A stretch of 5,946 nucleotides of DNA from an uncultured Campylobacter sp. Its GTDB lineage: Bacteria > Campylobacterota > Campylobacteria > Campylobacterales > Campylobacteraceae. The stretch lies in NCBI GenBank assembly GCA_937896205.1, contig CALBNA010000171.1, positions 1-5,946 of the forward strand, given 5' to 3'. Positions within the stretch are counted from its first letter, which is position 1. Each line of letters starts with the position of its first letter. The notes beneath the pieces were generated by a model that was not told where the DNA came from, ran no database searches, and saw only the letters and a list, made by a program, of their open reading frames with translations. Position numbers and translations under genes: made by a program. Positions 5,313-5,946 of this stretch are shown in pieces.

Positions 5313-5946
5313 ATGAGAACAAAAAAAGATATAAACGCTATCAAAAATTTATTTTTAGAAAATTTCAAAGACGCGGGCAGCGAGCTTAAATTTCGCAACC
5401 TCTACGAGCTGCTCGTTTGCGTGATGTTAAGTGCGCAGTGCACCGATAAGCGCGTAAATTTGATCACGCCTTCGCTTTTTGAAGCATACCCGGACGTAGC
5501 AAGCCTAGCGCAGGCAAATCTAGCTAGCGTAAAAGCGCTCATAAATTCCTGTAGTTTTTTTAATAACAAAGCAGAAAATTTGATCAAAATGGCAAAGAGC
5601 GTGATGAGCGAATTTGACGGTGAGATACCAACGACCGAAAAGGAGCTAATGAGTCTAGCCGGCGTAGGTCAAAAGACCGCTCACGTCGTGCTGATCGAGC
5701 ATTTTGGGTCAAATTTGATGGCCGTGGATACGCACGTTTTTCGCGTGGCTCACAGGCTTGGTCTTAGTAGGGGCAAGACGCCCGAAGCCGTCGAGCTTGA
5801 TCTAACCAAAGCCTTTAAAACGCAGCTAAATACGCTTCATCAAGCGATGGTACTTTTTGGCCGCTACACCTGTAAAGCGATAAAGCCAAACTGCAAGGAG
5901 TGCTTTTTAAACGAGCTGTGCAGCAGCAAGGATAAGAATTTTCCGT
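5313..5946 (+). CDS. nth: Endonuclease III (DNA glycosylase/AP lyase), 3' end just beyond window
   Basis: Base-excision-repair enzyme that removes oxidised pyrimidines and nicks abasic sites. The frame is open for 211 codons to the window edge, already about the full length of the family (E. coli Nth is 211), so only the last few codons and the stop are missing. Visible features are LLVCVMLSAQCTD (33-45); the helix-hairpin-helix LAGVGQKTAHVVL with catalytic Lys121; VDTHVFRVAHRLG with catalytic Asp139; and a [4Fe-4S] site with spacing Cys187-x6-Cys194-x2-Cys197-x5-Cys203. His replaces the Asn of the usual KTANVV motif, which is not expected to abolish activity. The ATG at 5313 has no strong Shine-Dalgarno (only GGCG nearby), suggesting modest translation. 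It diverges from peb4, as does the C. jejuni pair (nth being Cj0595c). Confidence 0.96.
   Translation, partial: MRTKKDINAIKNLFLENFKDAGSELKFRNLYELLVCVMLSAQCTDKRVNLITPSLFEAYPDVASLAQANLASVKALINSCSFFNNKAENLIKMAKSVMSEFDGEIPTTEKELMSLAGVGQKTAHVVLIEHFGSNLMAVDTHVFRVAHRLGLSRGKTPEAVELDLTKAFKTQLNTLHQAMVLFGRYTCKAIKPNCKECFLNELCSSKDKNFP

Noticed and set aside
5322..5329. A7 tract near the start of nth as a phase-variation switch
   Set aside because: Seven A residues arise from AAA AAA codons next to ACA; it is short for slippage switching, and a repair gene is an unlikely target.

Overview
The window looks like a chromosomal contig end from an epsilonproteobacterium (Campylobacterota), most likely Campylobacter. 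The main reason is gene order: nth diverging from peb4 - fba - MotA/ExbB-like channel - OmpA/MotB-like protein matches, from memory, the C. jejuni Cj0595-Cj0599 neighbourhood. The dense use of AAATTTGA/TCAAATTT words and the moderate GC content suggest the oral group (C. showae, C. rectus, C. curvus, C. concisus) rather than C. jejuni. The species assignment is inference.

Layout from left to right. Bases 1-34 are not genomic: they are the Illumina Nextera read-2 transposase adapter, ending in the 19-bp Tn5 mosaic end. Genomic sequence starts at base 35. Five genes then lie head to tail on the minus strand, transcribed from right to left. In transcription order they are peb4 (4391-5203, periplasmic SurA/parvulin-type chaperone), fba (3316-4380, class II fructose-bisphosphate aldolase), a four-helix MotA/TolQ/ExbB-type proton channel with a long coiled-coil tail (1970-3307), its MotB-like/OmpA-domain partner (916-1983), and a PLP-dependent ACC deaminase/D-cysteine desulfhydrase-like enzyme (36 to about 938) cut off by the adapter. 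Spacings are 10 bp, 8 bp, a 14-bp overlap and a probable 23-bp overlap. Two Shine-Dalgarno sites are fused to the upstream stop codon (TAAGG). This is a compact, probably translationally coupled operon. A clear extended -10 promoter lies upstream of peb4. On the plus strand nth (endonuclease III, 5313 to the window end) diverges from the same 109-bp intergenic region; its stop codon lies just outside the window.

How the genes fit together. Peb4 helps outer-membrane proteins fold in the periplasm. Aldolase is central carbon metabolism, and in Campylobacter largely gluconeogenic. The channel/OmpA pair is predicted to form a proton-driven, peptidoglycan-anchored inner-membrane motor related in architecture to MotAB, ExbBD/TolQR and ZorAB, with unknown output. 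The PLP enzyme probably acts on a small amino acid.

The points most worth a second look are: (i) the long coiled coils on both sides of the membrane in the channel/OmpA pair; (ii) a roughly 100-residue Asn-rich insertion in the PLP enzyme built largely from AAATTTGA-type words; (iii) the apparent absence of ATG, GTG or TTG at the start of that enzyme; and (iv) the adapter, which would create false protein tails in automatic annotation. I see no mobile element, CRISPR array, tRNA or rRNA, and no convincing new defence system.
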